A DNA stretch of 64,000 nt from Polyangium spumosum (GTDB lineage Bacteria > Myxococcota_A > Polyangia > Polyangiales > Polyangiaceae), in assembly GCF_009649845.1 (NCBI RefSeq), contig NZ_WJIE01000005.1, positions 434,001-498,000 on the forward strand, written 5' to 3'. Position numbers and translations under genes: made by a program. The notes beneath the pieces were generated by a model. The model was not told where the DNA came from. It did not search any database and saw nothing but the letters and a program-made list of their open reading frames with translations. This document shows, piece by piece, positions 35,048 through 46,838 of this stretch. Positions within the stretch are counted from its first letter, which is position 1. Each line of letters starts with the position of its first letter.

Positions 35048-36580
35048 CTAACGAGGCACGCGCCGCGCGGCCTCGCAGATCGCCGCGCGGATCGGGTCCT
35101 TCGGCAGCTCGGGCGCGACCTTCTCCTCGCACGCGACCGCGGGCTCGAGCGGATCGAGCGCGATGCCGAAGCGGAACGGTCGATCGAGATCGATCGGATC
35201 CGGGTGCAAGAGGCCGTTCAGCGAGTGCCACCGCCCGAAGCGGTTGTGCACGTCCTCGATGCGCTCCACGAGCGGCGCGGCGTTCTGCGTGTCGCCCATC
35301 GCGAGCAACGACTCCGCGAGGTGGCAACGCACCGAGGGCTCGTGCGGCACGAGCGCGTGCGCGCGGGCCCGCTCGATCGACGCGGCGCGCGCGTGGCCTC
35401 GCCCCTGCAGGAGCTCTCCGAGGCGGATGCGCTGCGCGATTTCCTTCACGTTCGCCGGCATCGCGCCCGGCTCCAGGTCGGGCGGCAGGTCCTTCGGCAG
35501 GCCCGTGATGTGCGCGCGCCAGCGCTTCACCCACGTCTGGAAATCTGCGGCGCTCACCTCGGCGATCGCCTGCTCGAAGTCCTTCGAGCTCTCGGCCGCC
35601 TTGAGCCGCACGACGAGCTGCGGCAGCGCCTCCTCTCCCGCCTCGCGGGCCCAGTACCGCACGAAGCTCGCCACCTCGGCGAACGCCACCTGCGCCTGCT
35701 CCGCCGACGGCAACATCGCGATGGACGGCCCGATCTTGTCGAGCTCCACGCCGAGCCCTTTGTCGAGCCCCACGCGCGCGACCACGTCGACCGGCGGGAA
35801 ATCGTCGAGCGGCTCCGCATCGCGCCACCGCACCTCCTGCCGCTTCGCCACGCCCTCCTGCAACCAGAGCGGCGCCTTGTCGCGCGTGCCGCGCGTGAGC
35901 GCGAGGTGCGTGAGCTCGTGCGCCAGCGTGTCGAGCCACGCGTATCCGTTCACCGTCGCGCGCGGCGAGATCATCGTCACGCGGCCCCACTTCGCCACGG
36001 CCACCGTGCCCGTCGTCTGCGCCGCCTCCTCGGGCAAACCCGTCATCGCCGCGAGCGTGAACTGATCACGCACGAGGTCGATCCGCATCGGCAAGGGCAG
36101 CTCCACGCCGAGGTCCTTCGCGAGGTTGTCGCGCGCCCGGAGCGCCACGTCCACGATGAGCGGCACGAGCGCCCGATCCTCGTCGTCCTGCAGCCGCACG
36201 ATGATGCGATCGTCGCGGATCGTCAGCGTCCCGGCCGTCGCGCGCGCGCATCCTCGCGACACGTCGCCGAGCTCCATCGCCTCCGGGCGGTTCGTCAGGT
36301 CCGGCCGCGAGAGCACCGTGACGGCCCCGTCGCAGTCGCCCTCGTAGAGCAGCAGGCGCGCCGTCTCCAGCGCGAGCGCCGTGTCCGACGTGTCCGCGCC
36401 GTCCAGGATCTTCCGCGCCGCCGCGACGTCGAGCTCCAGCGTCGCGTCGCGCGCTCGCCGCGCCCGATCCAGATCTCCGAGCAGCGGCACGTACGCCTCG
36501 CTCGTCTCCGTCGCGACGCCCATCGACGTCACGAGCGCGAGCGCACCCAGCAAGACCTTGCCCCTCTTGATCATGCTCAT
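35048..36580 (-). CDS. Peptidase MA-like exported zinc protease with TPR-like tail
   Basis: 510 residues. A signal peptide (KVLLGALALVTSMGVA) is followed by a helical region. The gluzincin motif then appears: HELTHLALTRGT (HExxH) and PLWLQEGVAKRQE downstream providing the third ligand Glu. This is the Peptidase MA family arrangement. The C-terminal third is TPR-like (RAHALVPHEPSVRCHLAESLLAMGD). It probably acts in the periplasm; the substrate is unknown. ATG 36580 overlaps the stop of the large coiled-coil gene by 4 bp, so the two proteins are likely produced together. Confidence 0.85.
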   Translation of the reverse strand: MSMIKRGKVLLGALALVTSMGVATETSEAYVPLLGDLDRARRARDATLELDVAAARKILDGADTSDTALALETARLLLYEGDCDGAVTVLSRPDLTNRPEAMELGDVSRGCARATAGTLTIRDDRIIVRLQDDEDRALVPLIVDVALRARDNLAKDLGVELPLPMRIDLVRDQFTLAAMTGLPEEAAQTTGTVAVAKWGRVTMISPRATVNGYAWLDTLAHELTHLALTRGTRDKAPLWLQEGVAKRQEVRWRDAEPLDDFPPVDVVARVGLDKGLGVELDKIGPSIAMLPSAEQAQVAFAEVASFVRYWAREAGEEALPQLVVRLKAAESSKDFEQAIAEVSAADFQTWVKRWRAHITGLPKDLPPDLEPGAMPANVKEIAQRIRLGELLQGRGHARAASIERARAHALVPHEPSVRCHLAESLLAMGDTQNAAPLVERIEDVHNRFGRWHSLNGLLHPDPIDLDRPFRFGIALDPLEPAVACEEKVAPELPKDPIRAAICEAARRVPR

Positions 36581-39468
36581 CGCAGGAGCCCCTCCGCGTA
36601 ACGCTTCACGGCTTCCTTCAGCAGCGGATCACTCGACCCGCCGAGGCCCTCGAGCACGCGCTTGCGGAACGCGTCCGGGCCCTTGTGCCCGTCTTTGCCG
36701 GGGATGTCCGCCTTCTTCGCCATCGCGCGTCCGTCGCTCGACTCTTGCCGCTCCTGGCTCGACTCGTTCTCCTCGTTGCTCCGCTCGCCGCGCGCCATCT
36801 CCAGGAGGCGCTGCGCGTTCTGCTGGTGCTCGAGCCCCGCCTCGCCGTTGCCCTCGGAGAGCGCGCGCTCGGCGTCGCGCATGCTCTTCTCGGCGCGCTC
36901 CAGGAGGTCGAGCGTCTCCTCGGGCAAACTCCCGTCGCCCGACGCGCCCTTCTCCGCGAGCTTGCGCGCGCGCTCGGCCATCTGCGCCTCGCGTTTGCCG
37001 CTCTTCTCGAGGTCCCCCTTCGCGCGCTCGGCCGCCGATTTGCGCAGCTTCTCGAGCGCCTCCTCCGCCCACGCGAGCTCCTCGGACAGGCCCGGCCGTG
37101 CCCGCTCTGCCTCGCGCCCGGCGCTCTGCTCGCCGAGGTCCCACTCCGCGGCCCCTTGCCCGCGCTTCTTCGCGTCTTCGAGCGCGCGCATCGCCTCCTT
37201 GCCGCTCTGCACCGCGTCGCGCGGCCTGCCCTGTTCGAGCGCGTCGGCCATCGACTCGGCGAGGTCCCGCGCTTGTTTGCCCGCGGCCGACGCCGACCCC
37301 GGCTCCCCTGCGCGGCGCGGCAGATCCTTGATCGCCTCGCGGATCGCCTCGGCGTGTTTTTTCGCCTCGTCCTTCAGCTCGTCGAGCTCGTCCTGCGAGA
37401 ACGCTCGTTCGAGCGCCCGCTCCACGTCTTCGAGCTCGTTCGAGTGCTCGCGGATCAGCTCCTCGAGCGCCTGCTCGCCTGCCTCTGCGGCGTCGTCGGC
37501 GCTCGACGGATCTCCGTCCCCCGTCCCGCTCCCTCCGGCGCCGGACTCCGTCCCGCTCCCCTTGCCGCCACCACCTGCGAACGACGGATCGGGGTTGCGC
37601 AGGCGCGCCGCGAGGTCGCGCGCGGCGAGCTCGGCGTGGAACAGATCGTTCGCCTTGCGGGCCCGATCGATCCGCCGCAGCCCGTTCGCCACGATCTCCC
37701 CGAGATCCAGGCCCAGCCGACCGAGCCTGAGGAGCTGCTTTCCGCCTCCGTCGAGCACGCTCACCGCCGCGTCGAGCCGCGTGACGCCGCTCGCCGTGTC
37801 GCTCCCGCGTTGCCCTGCCGCGACGGCCGTCGCCTCCGCGGCCTCGTCTGCCACCGCCGAGAGCCGCTTCGCCACGCGGCGCGTGTCCGACGTCCCGAGC
37901 GAGCGCGCCGCCGCGTCGATCGCGAGCAGCACCTCCTCGCTCTCCTCGACGAGCCTCTGGTGCGTCGCGGCCGACGGTTGCTTCGACTCCTCGTCGAGCG
38001 CGACCGCGAGCCTGCGGAGCTGCCCGCGGGCGAGCGCGAGCGCGCGGCGCGGGAAGCGCAGACCGCCGTACGTCCCGGCGAGCGCCTCGGCGACCACCTC
38101 CATCGCCTTCTCCTGCGCCTCGCGCTCCTTCTTCAGGTGATCGGCGCTGCCCTTGCCGCGCGGCGCCTCCTCCACGAGCCGCATCGCCACGAGGTCCGTC
38201 AGCGCGTCACGCGCGCGCACGAGCGCCTCGTACCGGAGCGCCTCCGGCTCGCCCACCTGCGGCGGGATCACCACGATCGCCGCGCTCTTGCCCCACTTCG
38301 GCCCCGCGATCGGATCGTTGTCGCGCGCCTCCACCGTGATCTCCACGGGCAAGAAGTTGCGCTTGAAGAACGCGTCGCCGCCGAAGACGATCCGGTGTGA
38401 ACCTCGATCCGACGTCGGATCCCCCTGCGGCCGCGAGAGCACGCGCCGCGCCTCTCGACCTCCCGAGCGGTAGACCAGGTCCACCTCGCGCAGGCCGTGA
38501 TCGTCGGTCACCTCGTACGACACCACGATCTCCGGCTCGTCGAGCATGCGCACCGTGCGCGGCGCGTCCTCGACGAGGACCTTCGGCGCGAGGTCCGGGA
38601 TCGACGTGACGACCTGCTCGTCGGCCTGCGGGATCCGCACCTCGCCGAAGCGCGCCGCGACCCGGAGCGTCGCCGTATCGCCGAGCTCCCACCGCGCGAC
38701 CACGCCGCCCACGCCGTCGAGCGCGAACGGCACCTCGACCTTGCCGTCCGTCAGCACCAGCGTGCGGCTCGCGAACGTCGGCCGACCGTGCACGGTGATC
38801 GTCGTCCCGCGCGGCAGCGCCGTCTCCTCGAAGGCATCGAGCACCCGGCCGTGCTGCTGCAGATACTCGGGCGGCTTCGCGACGATGTTCACGTCCTCGA
38901 GGTACGAGAGCGAAAGCGGCGCCTCGCCGTTTCGCGCGACGAGCACGTCGAGCCCCTCGACCACACGTTGCTCGATCGCCGCGCCCACCACCGCCACGAG
39001 CGCGAACACGAGGCCCGCGGCGGACCACCTCCGCGCCGCGATCGACGCGCGCTCCGCGATCCGCTCGATCGACGCGCGGCTCAGCAGGCGGGTGAGGTGC
39101 AGGCGGGCGAGCGACGCCGATCCGCGCGTCTCGCCCTTGGCCGTCTGCTCCACGAGCCCGAGGCCTCGCACCGTCGCCGCGGCGAGCTCCGGGTCCGTCG
39201 GGCCGATCGTGTCCATCACCGTGCGCCGTAGATCCTGCCTCCGTCGGTGCAGCACGATCGCGCGCGCCACCAGCAGCACGCAGAACGCGGCGAGCAGCGC
39301 GGCCACCGTCGCGCGGACGGCCGGCGTGCCTCGGCGCGCGAGGTGCGCGAGGCTGATCACCAGGGCGGCGGCGAGCGCGACGAGCGCGCGGCGCGCGGAG
39401 GGACGGATCTCGGCTTCCCAGGTGGAACGGAGCTGGGCGAGCAAGGCAACCGGGACGTCGTGCTCCAC
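36577..39468 (-). CDS. Large membrane protein with long coiled coil, DUF4175-like
   Basis: About 963 residues from a GTG at 39468 (VEHDVPVALLAQLRSTWEAE). Upstream in-frame starts would run into the divergent radical SAM gene. Two transmembrane helices lie near residues 25-70 and a third near 155-175. They are followed by a beta-rich extracytoplasmic part with a VSYEVTDDHGLREVDLVYR segment. A very long Glu/Lys/Ala/Arg coiled coil with Gly/Ser spacers then runs to the end. The order resembles the DUF4175/TIGR02302 family. The function is unknown. Overlap with the downstream peptidase suggests an envelope pair. The exact start is uncertain. Confidence 0.78.
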   Translation of the reverse strand: MEHDVPVALLAQLRSTWEAEIRPSARRALVALAAALVISLAHLARRGTPAVRATVAALLAAFCVLLVARAIVLHRRRQDLRRTVMDTIGPTDPELAAATVRGLGLVEQTAKGETRGSASLARLHLTRLLSRASIERIAERASIAARRWSAAGLVFALVAVVGAAIEQRVVEGLDVLVARNGEAPLSLSYLEDVNIVAKPPEYLQQHGRVLDAFEETALPRGTTITVHGRPTFASRTLVLTDGKVEVPFALDGVGGVVARWELGDTATLRVAARFGEVRIPQADEQVVTSIPDLAPKVLVEDAPRTVRMLDEPEIVVSYEVTDDHGLREVDLVYRSGGREARRVLSRPQGDPTSDRGSHRIVFGGDAFFKRNFLPVEITVEARDNDPIAGPKWGKSAAIVVIPPQVGEPEALRYEALVRARDALTDLVAMRLVEEAPRGKGSADHLKKEREAQEKAMEVVAEALAGTYGGLRFPRRALALARGQLRRLAVALDEESKQPSAATHQRLVEESEEVLLAIDAAARSLGTSDTRRVAKRLSAVADEAAEATAVAAGQRGSDTASGVTRLDAAVSVLDGGGKQLLRLGRLGLDLGEIVANGLRRIDRARKANDLFHAELAARDLAARLRNPDPSFAGGGGKGSGTESGAGGSGTGDGDPSSADDAAEAGEQALEELIREHSNELEDVERALERAFSQDELDELKDEAKKHAEAIREAIKDLPRRAGEPGSASAAGKQARDLAESMADALEQGRPRDAVQSGKEAMRALEDAKKRGQGAAEWDLGEQSAGREAERARPGLSEELAWAEEALEKLRKSAAERAKGDLEKSGKREAQMAERARKLAEKGASGDGSLPEETLDLLERAEKSMRDAERALSEGNGEAGLEHQQNAQRLLEMARGERSNEENESSQERQESSDGRAMAKKADIPGKDGHKGPDAFRKRVLEGLGGSSDPLLKEAVKRYAEGLLR

Positions 39469-39565
39469 GGCCGAGAACGTAGCAGAAGGGAGGCGCGTGG
39501 CTCCTCCCGTCCGTTGCCGCCCTCGTGCGCCTCCCGTACGATGCCCGGCATCCGGGAGATCCCGC

Positions 39566-40774
39566 TTGGCAAACATCGGCTACATCCAGGTCGTCCGGCA
39601 TTGCAACCATTTTTGTGGGTTCTGCTCGAACCCGACGACGCCCTACGTGCACACCTTCGACACGATGAAGGTGCTCGTCGACGACCTGGTAAAACGCGGG
39701 TATTTCGGGGTCATCCTCACGGGGGGTGAGCCCACGCTGCACCCGGAGCTGCCGAAGATCGCGGCGTATGCCTCGTCGCAGGGCCTCCACGTGCGAATGA
39801 TCACGAACGGCTCGCGGCTCTCGGATCCCGCCTTCGCGCGGGAGGTGGCGGAGGCGGGCGTCCGGCTCGTGCACGTGTCGGTGTATTCGGTGCGGCCCGA
39901 GGTGGAGGCCATTTTGCGCGGCGCGGAGGGCACGCTGGAGAAGGCGTTCGCCGCCGTGAAGAATGCGCACGACCATGGCATCGAGGTGAACATCAACTGC
40001 GTGATCAACAAGCTGAACGCCGATCACCTCGACGAGAACATCGACCACTGGATCGAGCGTCACCCCTACGTGCGCCATTTCGTGTGGAACAACCTCGACC
40101 CCTCGATGGGCCGGGCCGAGGTGAACCAGGCGCAGTTCACCCCGCGGCTCGCCGAATTCGAGGTCTCGCTCCAGCGCGCGTTGCGCAAGCTCCACGCGTC
40201 CGGACGCACGTTCCGCGTGGAGAAGGTCCCGCTCTGCTACATGACCGAGTTCGCCTGGGCGAGCACCGAGACCCGCAAGATCGTGAAGGGCGAGGAGCGC
40301 ATCGTGCATTTCCTCGACAACAAGCAGACCGTTCGCCAGACCGACTGGGAGCACATCTACGCCCCCGCCTGCGCCCATTGCACGCTCCGCCCGATCTGCG
40401 GCGGCCTCTTCGACCGCGGCGCCGCCTACGACCCGGAGGAGCTCTCTCCCGTGTTCGTCTCCATGGACGCCGTCGTCGAGACCATCATCACCGACCCGAG
40501 CGACCCGAGTTATCCGCTGCGCACGCTGCCCGCGTGGAAAAAGGATTTTGACAGGAGGCTCGCCGAGGCCCGCGACCATTCCTTCGAAAAACCCCACGCG
40601 TCCGCCGAGGAAATGCGCCCGCCCGACGCGCCGCCCGTCGGCATGGTGACCGAAAAAGGCCTCCGGCTCTTCGAGGCGAAACGAAAGAGCGAGGCGAAGA
40701 AGGCCGAGTCGCTCGGCGTATCGATGGAGCGCGTCGACGCCGCCGTGCCCGAGGACGGCGCGAACGGGATCTAG
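39566..40774 (+). CDS. Radical SAM enzyme with SPASM-like C-terminus
   Basis: 402 residues from TTG 39566. GGGAG lies 8 nt before it and no in-frame ATG precedes the conserved sequence. The cluster motif is RHCNHFCGFCSNP (CxxxCxxC) near the N-terminus. It is followed by VILTGGEPTLHPELP and MITNGSRL, the pattern of AdoMet radical enzymes that modify peptides or cofactors. The C-terminal CAHCTLRPICGGLF looks like part of an auxiliary iron-sulfur (SPASM/twitch) site. A Lys/Glu-rich tail ends the protein. The substrate is unknown and no obvious precursor peptide gene was seen nearby. A kinase gene starts 1 nt after its stop. Confidence 0.88.
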   Translation: MANIGYIQVVRHCNHFCGFCSNPTTPYVHTFDTMKVLVDDLVKRGYFGVILTGGEPTLHPELPKIAAYASSQGLHVRMITNGSRLSDPAFAREVAEAGVRLVHVSVYSVRPEVEAILRGAEGTLEKAFAAVKNAHDHGIEVNINCVINKLNADHLDENIDHWIERHPYVRHFVWNNLDPSMGRAEVNQAQFTPRLAEFEVSLQRALRKLHASGRTFRVEKVPLCYMTEFAWASTETRKIVKGEERIVHFLDNKQTVRQTDWEHIYAPACAHCTLRPICGGLFDRGAAYDPEELSPVFVSMDAVVETIITDPSDPSYPLRTLPAWKKDFDRRLAEARDHSFEKPHASAEEMRPPDAPPVGMVTEKGLRLFEAKRKSEAKKAESLGVSMERVDAAVPEDGANGI

Positions 40775-40775
40775 G

Positions 40776-42119
<1,344 letters not shown>

Positions 42120-42129
42120 CGGCGCGGCC

Positions 42130-43488
<1,359 letters not shown>

Positions 43489-43579
43489 GGTGCAGCACGG
43501 TATCACGGAGCGACGACCCCGAGGACGACGGGCGCGCCGAAGCTTGCTCTTCCCCTGGCGGGGCGTACCATGCGACCGG

Positions 43580-44689
43580 ATGATGGGTCGGCAGATCCTC
43601 ACCGACTACGAGATCGTCCGCGTGCTGGGTCAAGGCGGCATGGGGACGGTCTACGAGGCGAGGAGCACGAAGACGGGCCGGCCCGTGGCGATCAAGTGGC
43701 TGCACGTGCGCCCGTTCGCCTCCGACGACCCGGATCTGCTGCGCTTCGAGCAGGAGGCGCGGATCGCCGGCTCGCTCGACTCGCCACACGTCGCCGGCGC
43801 CATCGCCGTCGATCGGGATCCCGAGACCGGCGTGCCCTTCCAGGTGATGGAGCTGCTCGACGGCGAGGACGTTCGATCGCTGATCGCGCGCGCGGGCCCG
43901 CTCCGCCCCGAGATTGCGCTGCGAATCGTCGGGCAGGCCTGCGAGGGGCTCGCGGCGGCGCACGCCGTGAGCGTCATCCACCGCGACATCAAGCCAGAGA
44001 ACCTCTTCCTCGCGCGGGGCGGGGACGGCGAGGTCACCGTGAAGCTCCTCGATTTCGGGGTCGCCAAGATTCGCCGCACGCCCGAGGCCGCGGGCGAGGG
44101 CGGCGCGCTCACGGCGCCGGCCGTATCGATGACGCAGAGCGGGCAGGTCATCGGCACGCCGCTCTACATGGCGCCCGAGCAGATCGAGAATGCGAAGCAG
44201 GTCGACGCCCGCTGCGACGTGTATTCGATGGGCGTGACGCTCTACGCGATGCTGGCGGGAGCGCCGCCGCACGCGCACGTGAAATCGCTGGTGGAGCTCC
44301 TGTATGCGATCACGACGCAGCCCCCGCCGCCGCTCGCTGAGGTCGCGCCCTGGGTGCGGGCCGAGGTCGTGCGTTTCGTGGAGAGGGCGATGGCGCAGGC
44401 CCGCGAGGACCGTTTTCCCAGCGTCGAGGCGATGCGCGAGGCGCTGCGCCCGCTCCTGCCGGAGGGAGTCTCCTTGCGGCAGGAGGCGCTCGTCGGCGTG
44501 ACCGATGAGGAGCGGAAGGTTGTCGCGACGCACGCGCCGGAGCCGGGGCAGGCGGGGGCGGAGCGGTCCGCGGAGACGGTGAAGACCGCGCGGGCGAGGG
44601 CCGCGGAGCGGGCGAGGTGGATGGCCGCCGCCGCGATCGTGCTCGTGGTCCTCTCGATCGTGGCGGTGATTTTCCTGCTCAATCGGTGA
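43580..44689 (+). CDS. Ser/Thr protein kinase with C-terminal membrane anchor
   Basis: 369 residues from ATG 43580; ATG 43583 is one codon on. The kinase domain has LGQGGMGTVY, VAIKWLHV, VIHRDIKPENLFL, LDFGVAKI and TPLYMAPEQ, with a somewhat long activation region. The final ~20 residues (AAAAIVLVVLSIVAVIFLL) form a tail anchor, so the catalytic part faces the cytosol and nothing large lies outside. It is divergent from the FHA activator, with 91 bp between starts. This is the usual layout for a kinase paired with its phosphopeptide reader. Confidence 0.94.
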   Translation: MMGRQILTDYEIVRVLGQGGMGTVYEARSTKTGRPVAIKWLHVRPFASDDPDLLRFEQEARIAGSLDSPHVAGAIAVDRDPETGVPFQVMELLDGEDVRSLIARAGPLRPEIALRIVGQACEGLAAAHAVSVIHRDIKPENLFLARGGDGEVTVKLLDFGVAKIRRTPEAAGEGGALTAPAVSMTQSGQVIGTPLYMAPEQIENAKQVDARCDVYSMGVTLYAMLAGAPPHAHVKSLVELLYAITTQPPPPLAEVAPWVRAEVVRFVERAMAQAREDRFPSVEAMREALRPLLPEGVSLRQEALVGVTDEERKVVATHAPEPGQAGAERSAETVKTARARAAERARWMAAAAIVLVVLSIVAVIFLLNR

Positions 44690-44695
44690 GATAGC

Positions 44696-45556
44696 TCAAT
44701 AACACGCCGTGGGGTCCTCGAGCTGCACGCGGACGGTCTCGGGGTTGTAGACGAAGCCGCCGGGGACCGGGCACGACCAGTAGGCGCCGTTCTTGATACA
44801 CGTGGAGGAGCACGACCCGATGTAGATGAGGCCGCAGGCGCTCGGCACGTCGTCGCAGATCCGGTGATCGAGCCACGGCGTGGGGCCGATCGGGCATTGC
44901 CCGTTGAGGTCGTCCTCGCTGCAGATGTAGGCATGGAAGGCCGGCATGCTCTCCGTCGGCGGAATGGTCGAGTTGAACAGGTTGCCGAACACGCTCGACT
45001 CCTCGAACGGATAGAGCGGATCGTACGTCGCGTTCTCGGTGATCCGCGAATGCGCCCCCTCGAGGAGGACATCGACGTGCTCGCCGAGGACGTTGAGGCG
45101 CTGCACCATACACGCCGTCACCCATTTCTGTCCGTTCAGGTCGAGCGGATTCGAATACCAGCCCGTCGCGAGCGACCAGTGCCCCGTATACGTCTCGCCC
45201 GTCACCGGATCCCGCACGGATTGGCGCGGGGAGAGCGCGCACTCGACGGCGTTGCGAATGACCTCGCGACAGCCCGCGGCGATCGTGGGCGCGAGCGGCA
45301 GGAGGCCCGTGGCCGTGGTCGCGAGCTTTGCCTTGGCGAGATCACGCAGCCCCGTCTGCGAGCCCGCAGCCCAGAAGCAGGGGGGGCTGAAGCCGTTCGT
45401 GCCGCAAGGGGGCACCTCGCCGCCGATCCCCGCGGTCTCGAGGGGCACGTCGAGGTCCCCCTCGCCAAAGGGGTTTTCAGCGTCGGAGAGCACGCATCCG
45501 GCCAGGAGGGCCGTGGAGGAAGCCAGCACAACGAGAAAGGCGCGCAGAGGGTTCAT
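44696..45556 (-). CDS. Cysteine-rich lipoprotein, copy A of a duplicated pair
   Basis: 286 residues from ATG 45556 with AGGAGA just upstream. The lipobox is LLAGC. The mature protein is Cys-rich and Trp-rich with no family I recognise. It shares with copy B an opening PLETA-GGEVPPCGTNG, a conserved Trp-rich PLD region, the RICD motif (HRICDD here, LRICDG in copy B) and ETVRVQLED at the end. Overall identity looks roughly 45%. Both copies are preceded by an almost identical 44-bp element. It probably faces outward on the outer membrane. It converges with the kinase at 43580. Confidence 0.8.
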   Translation of the reverse strand: MNPLRAFLVVLASSTALLAGCVLSDAENPFGEGDLDVPLETAGIGGEVPPCGTNGFSPPCFWAAGSQTGLRDLAKAKLATTATGLLPLAPTIAAGCREVIRNAVECALSPRQSVRDPVTGETYTGHWSLATGWYSNPLDLNGQKWVTACMVQRLNVLGEHVDVLLEGAHSRITENATYDPLYPFEESSVFGNLFNSTIPPTESMPAFHAYICSEDDLNGQCPIGPTPWLDHRICDDVPSACGLIYIGSCSSTCIKNGAYWSCPVPGGFVYNPETVRVQLEDPTACY

Positions 45557-45671
45557 GAAGTTCTCCTGGGGTCGAAGCCGCTCGGGAGAGGGCTGAGCAG
45601 AACCCATGCCACCACGCGCCGGGGGCAAATTCGAGGGAAAACAGGCCCCCACGGCGAGCGCCGGAGCGAGA

Positions 45672-45715
45672 CTGCAGGCGGGAACATGCAGCAGGTGCAG
45701 GCGCGCGCCATCACC
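45672..45715 (-). promoter_or_regulatory. 44-bp conserved upstream element, copy A
   Basis: Differs at only 3 of 44 positions from 46739-46782. It sits 116-159 bp upstream of its gene's start, as copy B does (113-156 bp). It contains the core GCAGCAGGTGCAGG (plus-strand reading). It is probably a promoter or operator rather than coding sequence. Confidence 0.6.
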
Positions 45716-45744
45716 CTGCGGACGTGACGGCACGCCGCGCAGGC

Positions 45745-46626
45745 TCAGAGGCACATGATGTGCGAGGTATCCTTGAGCCGCACGCGGATCGTCTCCGTCA
45801 CGGCGTTCCCGTCCGCATCCGAGAACTGCCAGTACCCGCCCGCGTTCGTCGCGACATCGGGATCGCTGCATCTGCCGAGGAACGTCATCCCGCAGTTGCC
45901 GGGGGCGACGCCGTCGCAGATCCGGAGGTTCAGCCAGTCGGCCCCGTAGCCCGCGCCGCCGCAATACGACACGAGGTCGTCCTCGGTGCAGACGTACACG
46001 GCGAAGGCCGGGACGCCGTCCTTGAGGGGATGGGTGGGTGAAAACATGTCGCCGAACGCGGTCGACTCGTCGAAGGGATAGGTCAGATCGAAGGCCGGAT
46101 CCGTGGCGATCCGCGGATGCGGGCCCTCCATCAGGATGGGCACCTCGCGGCCGAGGTGGTTGAGCTTCTGGATCACGCAGGCCGTGACCCAGCTTCGACC
46201 CGGCGCGTCGAGCGGGTTCTTCAGCCAGCCCGGCGCGAGGCCCCACCAGCCCTGATGCACTTGACCGGTCACCGGATCCTCGATCGAGAGCTCCGGCGTG
46301 AGCGAGCACTGCACGATGGCCTCGAGGATCCCCTCCCGACAGGCCCCCGAGATCCCCAGCATCGCGGGGAGCTGCCCGCCGCCGGCGTCGAGCTTCACGT
46401 TCGCGAGCGCCCGCAGCTCGGCTTGTGTCGAATGGGCCCAAAGGCACGGGGCGGTGATGCCATTCGTACCGCAAGGCGGCACCTCCCCACCGAGAGCCGC
46501 GGTCTCCAGCGGTACCTCGAAGCGTACGTCCTCCCCGAGCATGTTTTCCTGTGAGGATACGCAGCCGGCGAGGATCAGGCTCACGGAGGAGGCCAATCGG
46601 ACGAGGAGGGTACGCGAAGACGTCAT
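45745..46626 (-). CDS. Cysteine-rich lipoprotein, copy B of a duplicated pair
   Basis: 293 residues from ATG 46626 with AGGAGAA upstream. The signal is similar to copy A (SLILAGC). It has the same Cys-rich layout: PLETAALGGEVPPCGTNG, CREGILEAIVQC, WVTACVIQKLN, LRICDGVAPGNCGM and ETIRVRLKD. The family is unrecognised. The tandem arrangement, shared leader sequence and shared start-region ribosome site indicate local gene duplication. The kinase-TPR receptor gene lies upstream on the same strand, but a 212-bp gap with its own conserved element suggests separate promoters. Confidence 0.8.
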   Translation of the reverse strand: MTSSRTLLVRLASSVSLILAGCVSSQENMLGEDVRFEVPLETAALGGEVPPCGTNGITAPCLWAHSTQAELRALANVKLDAGGGQLPAMLGISGACREGILEAIVQCSLTPELSIEDPVTGQVHQGWWGLAPGWLKNPLDAPGRSWVTACVIQKLNHLGREVPILMEGPHPRIATDPAFDLTYPFDESTAFGDMFSPTHPLKDGVPAFAVYVCTEDDLVSYCGGAGYGADWLNLRICDGVAPGNCGMTFLGRCSDPDVATNAGGYWQFSDADGNAVTETIRVRLKDTSHIMCL

Positions 46627-46738
46627 GGAATTCTCCTGAACTCGAAGCGAGCCATCGAAAGGTTGCAGTTTTCGTACCAGCGCCCAGACCGCGAAAAATT
46701 CGGCCGAAAACGAACCCCTGATGGTGAGCCCTCCCAAC

Positions 46739-46782
46739 CTGCAGGCTGGAGCATGCAGCAGGTGCAGGCGCGCCCCATCACC
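46739..46782 (-). promoter_or_regulatory. 44-bp conserved upstream element, copy B
   Basis: Matches 45672-45715 at 41 of 44 positions. Beyond it the leaders also share an A-rich stretch (AAATTC...GAAAAC) and the TTCTCCTG ribosome-site region. The coding parts are far less alike, so the element is under selection or was recently converted. Confidence 0.6.
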
Positions 46783-46838
46783 TCTCAAGTCGACATCGTG
46801 AATGAATCTGCGTTCACGCGTCGCTTCAGCGATACATT

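Noticed and set aside
39469-39576. N-terminal extension of the coiled-coil gene into the radical SAM gene
   Set aside because: It would overlap the divergent gene's start and is Arg/Gly-rich; GTG 39468 is preferred although its ribosome site is weak.
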